From: Acanthosepion lycidas
Taxonomy: Eukaryota > Mollusca > Cephalopoda > Sepiida > Sepiidae
Reading direction: 5' to 3'
Length of the DNA stretch: 64,000 nucleotides
Assembly: GCA_963932145.1 (NCBI GenBank)
Contig: OZ010616.1
Coordinates: 50,234,272 to 50,298,271 of the forward strand
Shown: piece by piece, positions 23,552 to 34,871 of the stretch
Numbering within the stretch: the first letter of the stretch is position 1
How the letters are laid out: each line of letters starts with the position of its first letter
Program-made: the position numbers and the translations under genes
The notes under the pieces: model-generated
Database searches by the model: none
What the model saw: only the letters and a program-made list of their open reading frames with translations
What the model was told of the DNA's origin: nothing

Positions 23552-25932
23552 TTTTTTCTTGTAATCTCTCCAGGATTTTGAAAACTCAAACTTTTATTAT
23601 AGAAGATGAAATAAAACACAAAATATTTGATAAAATAGAAAAAAACATGAATTTCTTCTTACCTTATTTTGGGTTGGAACAAAACCTTGTGGCATTTTTA
23701 AATGTATTTAAGATTTAGATATTTGTACACAGTATTCATTCAACTACATACATGCCTATTTTGTTCCAATACATTTTGACATCTTTGAAACAGCCTCAGG
23801 ATTTCACCATCCCAGAACTTGGCATCTTCCTGAGTGATAAACTGTTCTAAATGATTTTTACAAACTTCCAGAGAATTGAGATTGTATTTCAGAGAATCTT
23901 TTAGGGACCAAAATAAATGTCAATGTCAGATGAGTACTTTGTGTGCAATAAAAACATCCAATGCCAAGCAGAGTATCAATTTTTGCCGGGTTTGCAGATG
24001 TGAAATCTGATGCTATCCTGATGGAAGAAGACATACTTTTTTTGATTGGCCAATTCTAGATATATTTCAATGATTGTTGTCTGTGCTCAGACCAATTAGG
24101 AAACATTACTTGTCTGAATTCAATTCAGAAAGAGAGCTCACAATATGCATTGCTCTCCCAAACATTAGCATATATGCAGCATCACCTTCAGATGCAGACC
24201 AACTTTTGGAGTAGTTGATGGTGGCTTGTTTCATTTTATCTTTTCTTTTCCACAATGTTGTAAACAATCCATTTTTTATTACTTATGATTGTTCTTTAAA
24301 AAATAAGATTTTGTTGTTTATGCAGAGAACTACAAATGGAAATACAATCCATTCCTCTTTTTTTCTATTGTGAGGTACCCAAACATTGTAGCAATTCCCA
24401 TAATCCAAATGTTTACAAATGTCTTACAACATATATGATATGTGGAGTATATCTGCTATATTTCATTTTATGTGTTCTGGATTATGTTTTGATTTGGTCA
24501 TTATCTATGACTACAGGCCTTTCACAACATATTCTCAGGCCAAAATTTCCATTTTTGAGCCTAGCAAACCATTTATGAAGAGTACTCTTAGCTATCTTTA
24601 TATATGGCACATATTCTTTCTTTTTTTTTATTTTCTGTTTTGTTTGTTTGTAAAGCATTTTTATATTTCCATTAAACAAATGAGCATGAAATAATGAAAA
24701 TACATCTCCTTTTCCTCCATTTTCATTTTTAACATAGAAACATTCAAGATTCACAATCCACACACAAATCCTATAGAAAGACATGTTGAAACATCACCTT
24801 CCAGAATATCTACGTATATCATAAATTTCAGTCAAATGAAATACAAAATCATATGTTCAAATGCCACCATTTTATTGAAAAATGCTACAAACTTTTGTTC
24901 CAAATCAAGAGATATTTTGTTCTTTCACATTTATCAGGAAAAGGATTCATTTGTCTTTACACATTTTAAGATTCTTGACAAACATCTTTTAATGTCTCCT
25001 AATAAATATGGATATTGAGATAAAAAATGTTACTAGTCAAATTTATAAGATTCATTAACAAAATATTTTTGCTTTATCACAAGAGCACATGTGAAATGTA
25101 AGTTAAAAAAAAAATTAAGTGTTTTTAAGGATTAAAATTGAATGATTTAATTTTTGTCTGAGCTTCTAAGATGAGTTATTTATGTTTCGACTTGTGTTTT
25201 AATAAAATATTTAAAATCAACATTTCTCCTAACTGGCAAATGGAATATACAATTTCATTTGGCTTTAAATTATTTTAATTCTGAAAATTGAAAGCATATT
25301 TTAATAAATTGTTTCTTGTTACAATAAAATTTTTATTAACCATCCATTATTAGTATATTGTAATCATGAACAGATATTTCATAATTGTATTTTTCACGAT
25401 TTTCTTGGTTCTGTCGTAATTCATTCTCCTAAAGAACACTGATTTGAACAATTTATTAAAATTACCAATCAACTTATGTGGAAGATTTACATGCAGTTAG
25501 TTTACCATAGAAAGTTTGTTCAAGTTGAAAATATACACTTTTTAATTTGTAACATTATTCAACAATATATTTACTATTTTTCTGGTATTTTCTGCCAACT
25601 TTGTAATTGTATCCTTTCATAAAATCTTTTCTACCTTTCTCACTAAATAACTGCTTGCAGTGATATTGCAGTCTTTTAGGAGATTGACATTCTTTAATAT
25701 ATTGTAATTTGAAAGTGAAACATCTGATAAATATTGCAGATGACCTTTTAGCCAAACTAAGTTTTTTATCAGCTTATAAAAGAAATATAGCAGTCAACCA
25801 TTATCCTGATAGAATTGTTTCTCTTAACAAATTTTATTCTCTTGTTACTTTCAGTTGACATAATTGGTAATAATACTTGTTTGAATTAATCATTTAGTTC
25901 TTTGAATGGGGCTCTTAGAGGACTTCCTTCCA

Positions 25933-25972
<40 letters not shown>

Positions 25973-28900
25973 CATCAACAACTTTGGCAGTGGTGGTTCA
26001 TTTTACTTGTCTCATACTTTCTGGTATTTTATATTAAAAAGTATCAACTTTTTTAACACCTGTCACTTTTTTTTTTTTTTTTTTTTTTTTAAATTTCAAG
26101 TTGAACACAGAAATTTTTTTTTTAACCTGTGTGGAATCCAAGCAATAAATATAACCTAACTAATGCAAATGATTTTAAAATTATTCATTATTTTTTGCAA
26201 TCAGATAACGTTTATTATTTTGGAGTAATATATTCATTTGATTGTAAACCACAACTGGTTTACTCAATTGTGGGTGAAATGTTGTCCAGTGAGAAGAAAT
26301 CTTCAACATGAAAATTCTGGCACTTTTGATATATTTAACCAGTTATAGAATGAATTTTCCCTCATCTGTACAAATCCTTCTGGTGTACTTAAGTTGATTT
26401 TTTTTATTTTTTTATTAAAATAAAAAAACAAAACATTCTTTTCTTTCTTTTTATGTGCCATGTCCTTTCTGGATGTAGACGATCATGGTTCTCCACCTCC
26501 CTCTATCCCTTACAGCTCTCAAGTTCCTTCCCACTGCTTCCTCCCCTAGCCCATGTTCTATCATCCATTTGCTTAAGTCTGCCTGGTATGTCACACACTG
26601 CTTTCCCTTGTCTCACTTTCCCTCAATTCGACCCATGAATATCAAATTCTCCAGGCCCTCTTTCCTCGTTATGTCCCAGCTGTCTCTTCCTGATGTTAAG
26701 TATAAGCCACCTCCTTGTTTGCAACCTCATCATTGCTCACACTCTTGGTCCATGATATCCTTAGCATCCTTCTGTAGAAACACATTTGTCACCTCGTGTC
26801 TCTTCTTCATCTTTGAGGAAATCGTCCGACATTCACTGCCATAAAGAAGGACAGATGTCATGTAACAGCTCAGTATTCTTTTCTTTGTTACCAAAGAAGC
26901 CCTTCTGTCTTGCAATACTCTGTCCAGCTTTTGGAATGTGTCGCACTTCCTGTCCTCTGTCAAGACTGTCAAGACACTTCCCAGATATTTAAACTTGCAT
27001 CTGCTTGATTCTAATGTTCCTGACCTGCAAATCGCATTTCATGCTCATCATCTTACTGAGGACAATGCATTGTGTCTTATATATGCTTAGTCCTTTCTTC
27101 TCACTTTCATCACTACCTTCTGCAGGAGATTTTGTAATTTCTTTTCCATGTCTGCTATCAGTACTGTGCCATCTGCGTATGTTATGTTAAGGTTGTGGCT
27201 GCCAATACTAAATCCTAGTACACCAAAAATGTTACTTATTTATTGCAGTTTTCAGTGTAAAGGATAATAGGACAATTTTAACAAAACTGTCTTAAATATG
27301 AATGTGTAGATACAACTGTTGCTATATAATAATTAAAAGTAGTTTTTTTTTTTTTTTTTTTTTACAATGTTTTTTAAATGTTCCTAATAATAATGAACTT
27401 TTTGGGTAACCAAGTTTACATTGCAAATCTATATTTTTCTAAAATAGGAATTTTATGATTTAACTGTTTTGAGAAATTTTAGAATTTCTAATATGTAAAA
27501 AAAAAAAATAAAATTATTTCTATTGACTATTTTATTTATTCAATGAAAAACATATTTGCTTTATTTTTTTACAGCAATCAAAATACAAGGTTATCAACAA
27601 AGATCAATGGTGTAATATATTAGAATTCAGTCGAACTATTCACACAGATCTTTCAAATTATGATGAAGATGGAGCGTGTAAGTTTGTTTTTTTTTTTTTT
27701 TTTTTTTTTTCCAAAAGTAAAATTCATCACAGTACCTAATGTATAAGGGTTAATGAATATTTCTTGGTTTAATCATTTAAAAAAAAAAAAAAATACAATA
27801 TCATCTTCATGCTTTGACATATCTTGTGATATTTATCACAACCAATTTCAGTGCAATTTCTATACATATATATACGTATTTCCAGGGCACTTATTTAGAA
27901 ATTAAACCCATAGGAAGGATGCTTATTCAGCGAGAGCACATATTGAAAAATTACATGATAACTTGCAATGATTCTGTTTATTCTTTACAAATTAAAGATA
28001 CCTACATGTTCCAGATGCCATACTATAGAGATAAAGAACAGCTGAAATATTATAGGAGCAGATAAAGAAAAATGATTTGGGATTGATATCAATGAAAATA
28101 GAAATTAAAATTTTTGTTTAATATATGTGATATCCGTTATGTAGTAAGAGACCATATATTTTTGCCCTGCTGATATAACTGTAAAGGCTAACGTGGGTGT
28201 GACAGTCTTGATTGCAAACAATGTATGTGAAGATGCTCTCCCCCAATGTCCTTTGAGCACACTCCACTGTGATGGAAACCCTCGATTTCTTCTCTCCTTG
28301 CTCCAGCCCTCTGTGTAAATCGTCCCAACAGCATGAGCAATCATTCACGACACTTCCCACTTGATGTCCATGTCCATCAACCTCATGTCACTTTTGAAAT
28401 AAAGATGAGGTAACCCTCATGCTTTCTTGCCAGTGGCTGGTTCCCCATACTAAAGGACCTTCAGAATCCTCCCATTTACAAACTTGCTTCCCATGTTTTG
28501 TTGTCGCATTGAGGCTATGCTGGAAGGTCCTCTTGATTTGGTTGTTATCTGTATTGGGGAGGTCTTCCTGAGTGTTCTTCACCAATACATCTATAATCAC
28601 CAACTCTAAGCTTGGCAAACCATTTTTGTACAGTTTTGTCAGCTAAAGCACCTTTGCTGTATACAACACATATCTTTATTTTCTCTCCCTCTCTTCTTTT
28701 TTTGCTATGAGGCATTTTTGCTTTTATGGTTAAAAAAGAAAAAAAGCAAGTGTCTAAAATGCACCTTTATAATCTTGCATTTTCATAGGGATGTAAAATT
28801 GACACAAATTAAATCATTTTAAACTTCATTTTTCAAGAGATAGTTTGAAGAGTTCCATTTGGAAATGTAAGCATATTATATCTGCCTATAAAGTATTAGT

Positions 28901-29476
28901 GTGTTCTAAAGTATTGGAACATGAATGATTAAAAATGGGCATCAACTTCCAGACAACCCAATAACTATTGTTTTTCTTTTGAGATTTCTAGTCATTTTTT
29001 GTTTAAATAATGAGACTTCAAAACAACTCATTACTGAGGCCTTCTTAAATATCTGGTATACTTCTTTTGCTTTTAAACATTATGGGACCAAAACAGTTTG
29101 AAATTGTCCAGATTATCCAGTTGTTATTTTTCAGCTGGTTACAATTTTACTTATGATCCATGTTGTAAGTCACTATGTTCACCTGGTGATTGTTTAAAAA
29201 CTGTTTTAACAATGACATTAAATTTGCTAATGTTTTCAGTGATCTTTCTAACACAATATATTAATCTGTAATCTACATTTTGTGTTTTTAGATAATTCAT
29301 GGTATACATAATTTTATTTTTAAAATGTGTTATTTAGCAGGCTTTGTGCTTTTTCTCCTAAAGAAAATTATTCTTTGTTTCTATTCTTTATTCATACACA
29401 ATAGAAATTACATTATTCCCAATGTTGAATGAAATTAAAAAAAAAAAAAAAAAGAGATCCTGTCGTGCACTTTCCT

Positions 29477-29507
<31 letters not shown>

Positions 29508-29779
29508 ATATATATAATTATTTTATAAAAGATAATCTTTGCTACATTGTCATTTAAAGAAAAAGTTTAAGTTTTTTTAAATCTTCTCTTAGGAGAGTAA
29601 TACCTTTGGAATCTGGCAACTGAACTGATTATCATTGAAATAAAAATGCATTTTAAAATGTTGTTTTTTTTTTTTTTTTTTATCACAAAATTGTGATAAT
29701 TGTTTTTTATTTTTTAGGGCCAGTTATGTTGGATGAGTTTGTTGAGTGGTTGAAGGAACAAAATACTTTTCGCAGTTGA
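13293..29779 (+). CDS. DCUN1D4/5-like: DCN1-like protein 4/5 (co-E3 for cullin neddylation), complete, 8 coding exons
   Basis: Eight exons with consensus splice sites join in frame (717 nt, 238 residues). The protein starts [10 protein letters not shown], a basic tract like the nuclear-localisation start of vertebrate DCUN1D4 (MPPRKKRRP) and DCUN1D5. It has no UBA domain, unlike DCUN1D1/2. The potentiating-neddylation (PONY/DCUN1) domain covers about residues 50-235, with [18 protein letters not shown]-type helices (here [18 protein letters not shown]), [43 protein letters not shown] and [18 protein letters not shown]. The DAD patch that binds cullins is intact by spacing: Asp194, Ala218, Asp224. 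Family role: it bridges cullin and the acetylated N-terminus of the NEDD8 E2 and speeds NEDD8 transfer, in nucleus and cytosol. Intron 3 (5.9 kb), intron 6 (4.2 kb) and intron 7 (2.0 kb) carry many repeats. Choice between DCUN1D4 and DCUN1D5 is not meaningful if the species has one ancestral copy. Confidence 0.97.
14843..14925 (+). CDS. DCUN1D4/5-like coding exon 2
   Basis: The acceptor TTGTTGCAG and donor TTCTG|GTAAAG flank 83 nt. It restores Trp30 with exon 1 and encodes PKKEQMNDD then [12 protein letters not shown], the family's SSKRCLEWFYEYAG-type first helix. Confidence 0.95.
15166..15239 (+). CDS. DCUN1D4/5-like coding exon 3
   Basis: The acceptor (CAATTAG) is preceded by a long T-rich tract, and the donor is GAAAAT|GTATGT. 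It encodes [15 protein letters not shown] and [10 protein letters not shown], the most conserved block of the family. Confidence 0.97.
15571..15932 (-). mobile_element. Internally deleted Tc1/mariner-type element
   Basis: Imperfect terminal inverted repeats bound it: CAGGGTGATTGAAAAGTAAC at the left and GGAGTTACTTTTCAAATG at the right. On the - strand the interior reads [20 protein letters not shown] then [12 protein letters not shown], which fits the last helices of an IS630/Tc1/mariner transposase. Only the 3' end of the gene remains, so it is a non-autonomous deletion product. It lies in intron 3 of the DCUN1D4/5-like gene, opposite to transcription. Confidence 0.7.
16050..16345 (-). mobile_element. 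IS630/Tc1-mariner transposase C-terminal relic
   Basis: Read on the - strand, broken frames give a degraded DGAPPHT-like start, then a tract matching NSPD-N-LDYYVWG (here a degraded [11 protein letters not shown] and the frame next to it). [14 protein letters not shown] and [10 protein letters not shown] follow, a typical transposase end. It differs from the neighbouring deleted element and has no recognised termini. Confidence 0.6.
16685..16724. repeat. Perfect (AC)10(GT)10 palindrome
   Basis: Ten AC units meet ten GT units head-on, giving a 40-bp perfect inverted repeat inside a slightly longer AC/GT/AT microsatellite (16683 to about 16732). Confidence 0.95.
16850..17055 (+). mobile_element. 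tRNA-derived SINE-like copy
   Basis: It contains a box-B-like TTTGAATCCTGGCA and ends with CTCAAATATGGATATCTACT plus an A-rich tail. The same order (box-B-like core, about 110 bp of spacer, then CTCAAATRTGRRTATCYACT) recurs at 17535-17705, which supports a dispersed tRNA-derived family. Confidence 0.45.
17110..17340. repeat. Possible interspersed repeat, unnamed
   Basis: AGACTCTCTTGTCAATTTCA with AATGTAGGAGGATC resembles ACTCTCCCGTTGTATTCAAT with GTATAAGGGTC near 37695-37730, so it is probably a shared interspersed repeat. I cannot name the family. Confidence 0.3.
17535..17705 (+). mobile_element. tRNA-derived SINE-like copy
   Basis: The box-B-like GGTTTGAATCCTGCCAG and the terminal CTCAAATGTGAGTATCCACT with A-rich tail match the copy at 16850. 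A long AT microsatellite (17721-17760) follows directly. Confidence 0.5.
17721..17775. repeat. (AT)n(GT)n microsatellite
   Basis: About 40 bp of alternating AT are followed by alternating GT. Other AT-dinucleotide arrays lie near 18752-18788, 25918-25970, 30908-30963, 32707-32740, 33280-33321, 34138-34170, 34838-34868, 38108-38128 and 60909-60932. Confidence 0.9.
17800..18290 (+). mobile_element. 3' end of a Jockey-like LINE
   Basis: Broken + frames read [13 protein letters not shown], then [27 protein letters not shown] and [13 protein letters not shown]. This is the C-terminal region after the RT in Jockey-like LINEs (consensus-like FHGRCSDELSS, CNRKFYSSSFFPRT, NLQxFKxxVxRxL). The same tail is seen in decayed form near 63.0 kb on the - strand. 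Confidence 0.7.
21134..21225 (+). CDS. DCUN1D4/5-like coding exon 4
   Basis: Acceptor TTTTTTTCAG and donor TTACA|GTGAGT bound 92 nt. It encodes [16 protein letters not shown] and [14 protein letters not shown]. Confidence 0.97.
21754..21828. mobile_element. MADE1-like palindromic mariner MITE, copy 2 (75 bp)
   Basis: It has the same TTAGGTTGGTGCAAAAAT terminus as the copy at 12320, with TA on both flanks. The centre differs (TGTCGTTTTCTCACAT with complementary partner), giving an almost perfect hairpin with a six-base loop GTTACT and one three-base bulge. It lies in intron 4 of the DCUN1D4/5-like gene and is transcribed with it. Confidence 0.9.
22106..22214 (+). CDS. DCUN1D4/5-like coding exon 5
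   Basis: Acceptor TTTACCAG and donor GCAAAG|GTAAGT bound 109 nt. It encodes [18 protein letters not shown], then a short loop, and [10 protein letters not shown]. Confidence 0.97.
23269..23373 (+). CDS. DCUN1D4/5-like coding exon 6
   Basis: Acceptor TTACATAG and donor CTAGAG|GTAAGC bound 105 nt, phase 0 at both ends. It encodes [20 protein letters not shown] and [15 protein letters not shown]. Histidines replace residues that are I/T and F/P in the vertebrate proteins. Confidence 0.97.
23664..24912 (-). mobile_element. Decayed full-length mariner element
   Basis: The - strand reads a mariner transposase in order: helix-turn-helix segment [18 protein letters not shown] and VIDNDQIK (24.5-24.6 kb), decayed catalytic core with [12 protein letters not shown] and [18 protein letters not shown] (24.15-24.3 kb), and the C-terminal [14 protein letters not shown] with [20 protein letters not shown] (23.77-23.9 kb). 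GGGTTGGAACAAAACC near 23675 and CTTTTGTTCCAA near 24890 look like worn inverted termini, giving about 1.25 kb, the usual mariner length. Many stops make it inactive. Confidence 0.75.
25555..26439. other. Intron 6 sequence without recognised element
   Basis: AT-rich intron sequence with an AT microsatellite (25918-25970) and a long T run (26068-26090). I see no coding motif or named repeat. Confidence 0.4.
26440..27235 (-). mobile_element. RTE/BovB-like LINE, 3' part of RT to tail
   Basis: The - strand starts with [12 protein letters not shown] (the YADD box decayed to YADG). It continues [15 protein letters not shown], then [56 protein letters not shown] and a closing TWHIK. The [13 protein letters not shown] block and the [10 protein letters not shown] segment are typical of RTE/BovB-type reverse transcriptases. 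The low-coordinate end is A/T-rich, as expected of a LINE 3' end. Frameshifts break it several times. It lies in intron 6. Confidence 0.75.
27575..27677 (+). CDS. DCUN1D4/5-like coding exon 7
   Basis: Acceptor TTTTTTTACAG and donor GAGCGT|GTAAGT bound 103 nt. It encodes [27 protein letters not shown] and NYDEDGA. Two of the three DAD-patch residues (Asp194, Ala218) are here. Confidence 0.97.
28105..28370. other. Unassigned relic next to mariner fragment
   Basis: Base composition is less AT-rich than the surrounding intron and two overlapping - frames of about 80 codons are open, but I recognise no family. It may be part of the same insertion as the mariner fragment on its right. Confidence 0.3.
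28380..28735 (-). mobile_element. Mariner transposase N-terminal relic
   Basis: The - strand reads [19 protein letters not shown], then RVGDY and EEHSGRPP, matching the second helix-turn-helix and the SGRP linker of mariner transposases. [10 protein letters not shown]-type decayed sequence follows. It lies in intron 7, antisense to the host gene. Confidence 0.55.
29718..29779 (+). CDS. DCUN1D4/5-like coding exon 8 and stop
   Basis: The acceptor TATTTTTTAG opens it. It completes Trp219, then encodes [19 protein letters not shown] and TGA at 29777-29779. Asp224 completes the cullin-binding patch. Confidence 0.97.
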
Positions 29780-29796
29780 TGGAATTAATCTTATCA

Positions 29797-29867
29797 AATA
29801 AAAAATATGCCTGACCTCTGGAATCCACCTCTGGTGTTGGACAGAATTTAAAAATCTGTAAAATAAA
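29797..29867 (+). promoter_or_regulatory. Candidate poly(A) signals
   Basis: AATAAA occurs at 29797-29802, only 18 nt after the stop, and again at 29862-29867. The second is the more comfortable distance for a 3' UTR. The 3' UTR may be longer, since further AATAAA-like hexamers follow. Confidence 0.4.
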
Positions 29868-32702
29868 AAGTTAAACATGAGGCTGGTCAAAACCAGAACT
29901 GTTCAAGAAAATTCAGAATGCATCACACTTTGAGCAACAAAGTGACTGTGTTGAGGAAAAAAAACATAGATTTCTATGTTTAAACTTTTAACTGTTTTGT
30001 TATGTAAAACAATTTTGTAATTTTTTTATTTTTTAATTTTTTTTGTAAATTCTGAATTTCTTGAACAGATACATGCATACAAGAAATAGCATACATTTTT
30101 TTTTTTTTTTAAATACAAATATAAAAGTTTTATATTGGTATAATTTGTCTGTAATATTGTTTATATAAGTAATATCTTTATCATTTATAAACATTTCTAC
30201 TTTTAACAATTTTTCCTGATTTTGTTTCCTTTCTGTAACAAACAATTATCATTTTTCAAGTATTTAAAATTTACCTTTAAGATAACAAGTGCATATAAGT
30301 TTTATGACTGCTTTTTTTTATTTGTTTATATTTCGAATTTAACTTCTAAAAATTAAGTCTGTTTAATTAAAACATTTAACAGGATGATAGCTTCTTTGTG
30401 TGTATTCTCAAAAGTAAAATTGGTTTCAAGGATCTTATTTCATTTGTGACTATTTAAACTAATTAGTGAAATTTAAGGATTGTATATTACAATACCTTTT
30501 TGATTGATATTCACATTGTAAGTTCTGCTGCTACTACTACTACTATTACTACAACAACAACTGCTCAAGTTTTTGGCCAGGTTTTTACTTGACCTCATAT
30601 TTTAAATATCCATTTCTGAAAAAAAAATCTATTTGAGGTTTTAGAAAATATCAAAAAGTTCCATAAGAACAGTGTTTTAAAAAGCAACTTAAAGACTGCT
30701 GCTTTTCTTTGAGCACAGACTTGTAACACACCTCCCTCTCCCATTCATAGATATTCCCTATATATAATAGTATAATAGCAAATGTTTGGAGTGTGACTTA
30801 CAAACGGATATTTCCTTTTTTTTTTTTTTTTGTTTTAAAAAAAAAATACAAAAATTTGAGATTTTTATGGCCTTGAAAATATTTTGTTGAAAGTATTTAA
30901 AATGCACATCTCTGTGTGTGTGTGTGTGTGTGTGTGTACGTATATATATATATATATATATATGATTAGGATAAAAGAAGTCTTATTAAATATTTAAAAA
31001 TAATGTTCATTATGCAAGGATTCAGAGAAAGAGCATAAATGCATTATTTTCAACTTTTATGTAAGAAGGGGGGGAGAGCAAATATTTTATTTTTTTTCAT
31101 TATTACTTGCTATTTTATTTTTGTGCACATGAAAATTATGTTTTTAAAATTGCAAAGAATTTTTTTTCTTTTTAGACAAAATTTCTGTCATGATTCCTTT
31201 TGTTTCCAGGCTCTGTCAAAAATGTTTAAAACAAAACTTCTTTGTTAAATATACATTTGTCTACATGAATCCATGTGAATGACTAGAAGTAAGAAGTATA
31301 TTGTTTCAAATGTTCATTTGCTTAGACCCTAAACCTCTGCTTCCTGGTTTTCAATTTGAGATTTGCTATTCATGAATAAAGCACAAATTATATCTCCACT
31401 CTACATGCATACAATTTTGAAGAAAACAAACAAACCAAAAAAAAAAAAAAAAAAAATGCTAATATGGATTAATCTGTGAATAAAAATATTGATATCATTT
31501 TTTTTGTTTTTAATTACTCTTTATTTATATATTTGTTTTTCTTAACAAAATTATGTTGTCGTATTTGAAAAACATTTTACCTGTTGCTTAATTATAAATG
31601 AATAAAAGAAAATCTGACATATTAATTTATAAGAATTGTTTTTAGTTGAAACAACTTTCAGTATACCATGATTTTGTAAAGTATTTGGGACTTACAAGTG
31701 GAAATATAGTCACAAATCCAATACATGTTAGTTCTTTTTCTTTTAAATTTAAATATAAACTCAATAAATGTACTTTGAAATATACTAAAATATTAATTTT
31801 TAATTTTATTGCAATTTGGTTTAAGGATTTTTAGGGTTTTCATTTTAAAATGGTCCATTATCAAATGTCATTAATACTTAATCTCTCTTACAATATTAAC
31901 ATGAAACTAAAATTTTCAGCTTTAATGATTAAAAATTTAAAAGCTCATTCTTTGATTTAAGTAAAATATATCATAATTAGGCTTTAAAAAAAATCATTAA
32001 TTCATGCATTTGTTGAAAAAGAAATTGAGTAAAAAAAAATAAATAAATAAAATTCTGTAATCAATCTTTATCAACAATCTACTTTAACTTGTTTGCAATT
32101 AATTGAAACTGATTGTAGACAACAATACTGAATGGTTAATTAATGGTTATGAATTTGTTTTGTATTCATAAATTAACCAGCAAAAGACTAACCTGAAAAC
32201 AGGTTTTAAAATCTTGTCTTTCTGTAGAAACAGATTCTATAGAAAAAAAAAGAACAATTTAAAAAAAAAAAAAAAAAATTTACACCAGTTAAATAATTAC
32301 TACAATAATAACTTTTTAACTTCCATTGGATAAATTGTTTTGGGATAGTTCTTTATTCCCATTACTGTAACATGATCAATTCTGGAATAATTATAAGATT
32401 CTCATTAAGAGCACTAAGAATCTGCAGCCCTCAATACCCAAATATTTTCAAAAACCTCCAATATCTTTACTATTACATCCACAATGCTAAGAGAAAGGCA
32501 TACAGAATATACAACTAAAAAAGATTAACAACAATGACAATGAACTAGATAAAAGAAGACATATAATATGACTTAACTCTAACATCCACTATCCAAAAAC
32601 AATTTATCCAATTTTAACAATGCTTTTTTTTTTTTTTCTCTTCCCCAAGTTTTCACTTTTTGAGAAGTTTAACTTATTTACTTTTTTCTGCAAGGAAAAA
32701 CG

Positions 32703-32744
<42 letters not shown>

Positions 32745-32764
32745 TTTATTTTATTTTATTTTTT
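29868..32764. other. Gene-free AT-rich stretch downstream of DCUN1D4/5-like gene
   Basis: The left part may still be 3' UTR. It contains GT and AT microsatellites near 30908-30963 and many homopolymers. No coding block was recognised. Confidence 0.4.
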
Positions 32765-33261
32765 TTTTTGTGTGTGACATATCCCTTCAGGACATAGGTG
32801 AACATGGCTCTCTACAATTTCCTATACTTTGTAGTTTTAAGCAAGGTTTGTCCCTCTAACCAACACTCTTCAACTATTTAAGTATTCATTTTGTTTCCAT
32901 TTTCCTTGTTCAAATGTTATGTCCATGATATTCTCAACATGTGTGAAGAAATTGAGCAGCATTAATTGCCATATAGGATTATTATTATTACAATACCAGT
33001 TCACATATAGCTCTCCATATGGGAATGACCATATATTCTGTGTTCTTACAATTTATGGTTAGTCCTTTCTTCCCACTTTCCTTTTCTACCTTGTCTAAGT
33101 GTTCCTGCAGTCCTCCCTCCCTCTCTCTCTCTGAGGATGCCATCAACATGCTGTCATTTGTGTCTCTTATGCTAACACCATACATTCCGTGTTCTTACAA
33201 TTGGTGATTAGTCCTTTCTTCCCACTTTCCTTTTCTACCTTGTCTAAGAGTTCATGCAGTC

Positions 33262-33326
<65 letters not shown>

Positions 33327-33390
33327 GCTGGCATTTGTGTATCTTATGCTAAGACTGTGCCCACAAATAACAAATTCTGGTATGACTTAT
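32765..33390 (-). mobile_element. RTE-like LINE fragment with internal tandem duplication
   Basis: The - strand reads DKVEKESGKKGLTINCKNTE followed by YMVI, the RTE-type segment after YADD. This roughly 140-bp segment occurs twice in tandem (about 33035-33190 and 33185-33350). The two copies differ by a CT/AT microsatellite expansion in the second. The left part (32775-32950) reads the 3' end, and its sequence is found in opposite orientation at 53120-53310. Confidence 0.65.
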
Positions 33391-34259
33391 AATTCTCTTA
33401 TTTAATCCTTACAGCAAAGTCACTGTAAATCTGATGAGAAATTTTTCTCTTATGTTCATATTTTGTATGCTTAATTCATTTTTTATTCATATTGAAATTA
33501 TAATTATGTCAGTGGACAGGTGGAAGGAATTATATTAACATTGAACAAATTATCTTAGAATAATTGTACTAATGTTGTCTTTTTCTTTTTTTTTTTTAAT
33601 TCTATATTAAATGTTTAGCTATTATAGTACAAAAATCTGTCTTTAACCAACTAGATTGTGGAACTAATTTTCACCAAGCTTTCAGTGTGACTGAAGCATT
33701 TGATAGATGATTTTAGTTTTAGATTTGCATGAAAGGTGGCGGAGGTAATGAAGTTTGTTTGTTTTTTGTTTTTTTTGAGGGGGGGGTAATTATGAAAGCA
33801 TTTTGTAAATATTGAAAGAAAATAAAAATGTTCACGTATATTCAAAAAACAAAACCAGATTCATAAAGTAGCCCCAGTCACAAATTGGCTACTGCATTCT
33901 CACTACCATTTTGATGTAAACCTTTTTTCATAACTGAAATTTATTTTCAAACTGTTAGTATGAAAAAGATAAAATCATATCCAGCAATACAGACATAGGG
34001 GAGCTGTTAAGATAAAAATTAACAAAATCTTAATTTAAATACATCCAGTGGCATGGCATAGCTAGTGTTTGTTGCCTGGAGTGGCCCTCTAGTTTGCCAC
34101 TCCTCCCCAGGAGGAATGCAATATTACAATGCACATTAACACCCTTAAAGTTATATATATATATATATATATTATTCAATTATGAAATTTTTATATGCCC
34201 ATCAATTTTTAACATTTTTATCCATTTCTCAGAATCTAATGCCCATATGAATCAGTTTT

Positions 34260-34829
34260 TTTTGTGTTTCTGTTAATGTGGTATTTATAATTCCTCACTG
34301 ATAAATTATGAAATAAAGGTACAATTGTGTTTGTTTATTTATCTTAAAAAATAAAACTGGGGATATGTTAAAAAAAAAAAACCAAGACATTTCTTTTTTT
34401 TCTAAATTGTGAAAACTTTAGAAATGTTTTACGATATTAAAAGAAATAACTTGTTTTTGTTTATATAACGTTTTATTTTTAAAAAAAACATTGTATTTTT
34501 AATTTATTAGTTTTTGTAATATTTATTTGAATTCTAACAAGTCAAGAGTCATAAATTAAATGCTACATTAATAGAAACAGGGTTTGTTTTTCTTTTAACA
34601 ATGTAAAAAAAACAAAAAAACTCTTAAATTATTTTGTTTTACATCATTGGAGTTGCTATTTAGCAGAGTAAGAATTAAGTCTGATAAAATTAATTTCACT
34701 TTCAAAAACTGAAATAAATGTTATTTTTAATTCCAAGTCTATTTTTTGCTTAATAAAACTTCAACTATCTAAACAAAAAAAATAAAACATTGCATTGTTT
34801 CACTACCGTAAAAACTTGTAAATTGGAAA

Positions 34830-34871
<42 letters not shown>

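Noticed and set aside
24419-24784. Open frames of 91-100 codons on both strands
   Set aside because: The - strand frame is the N-terminal part of a decayed mariner transposase, and the + strand frame is its shadow; neither is a host gene.
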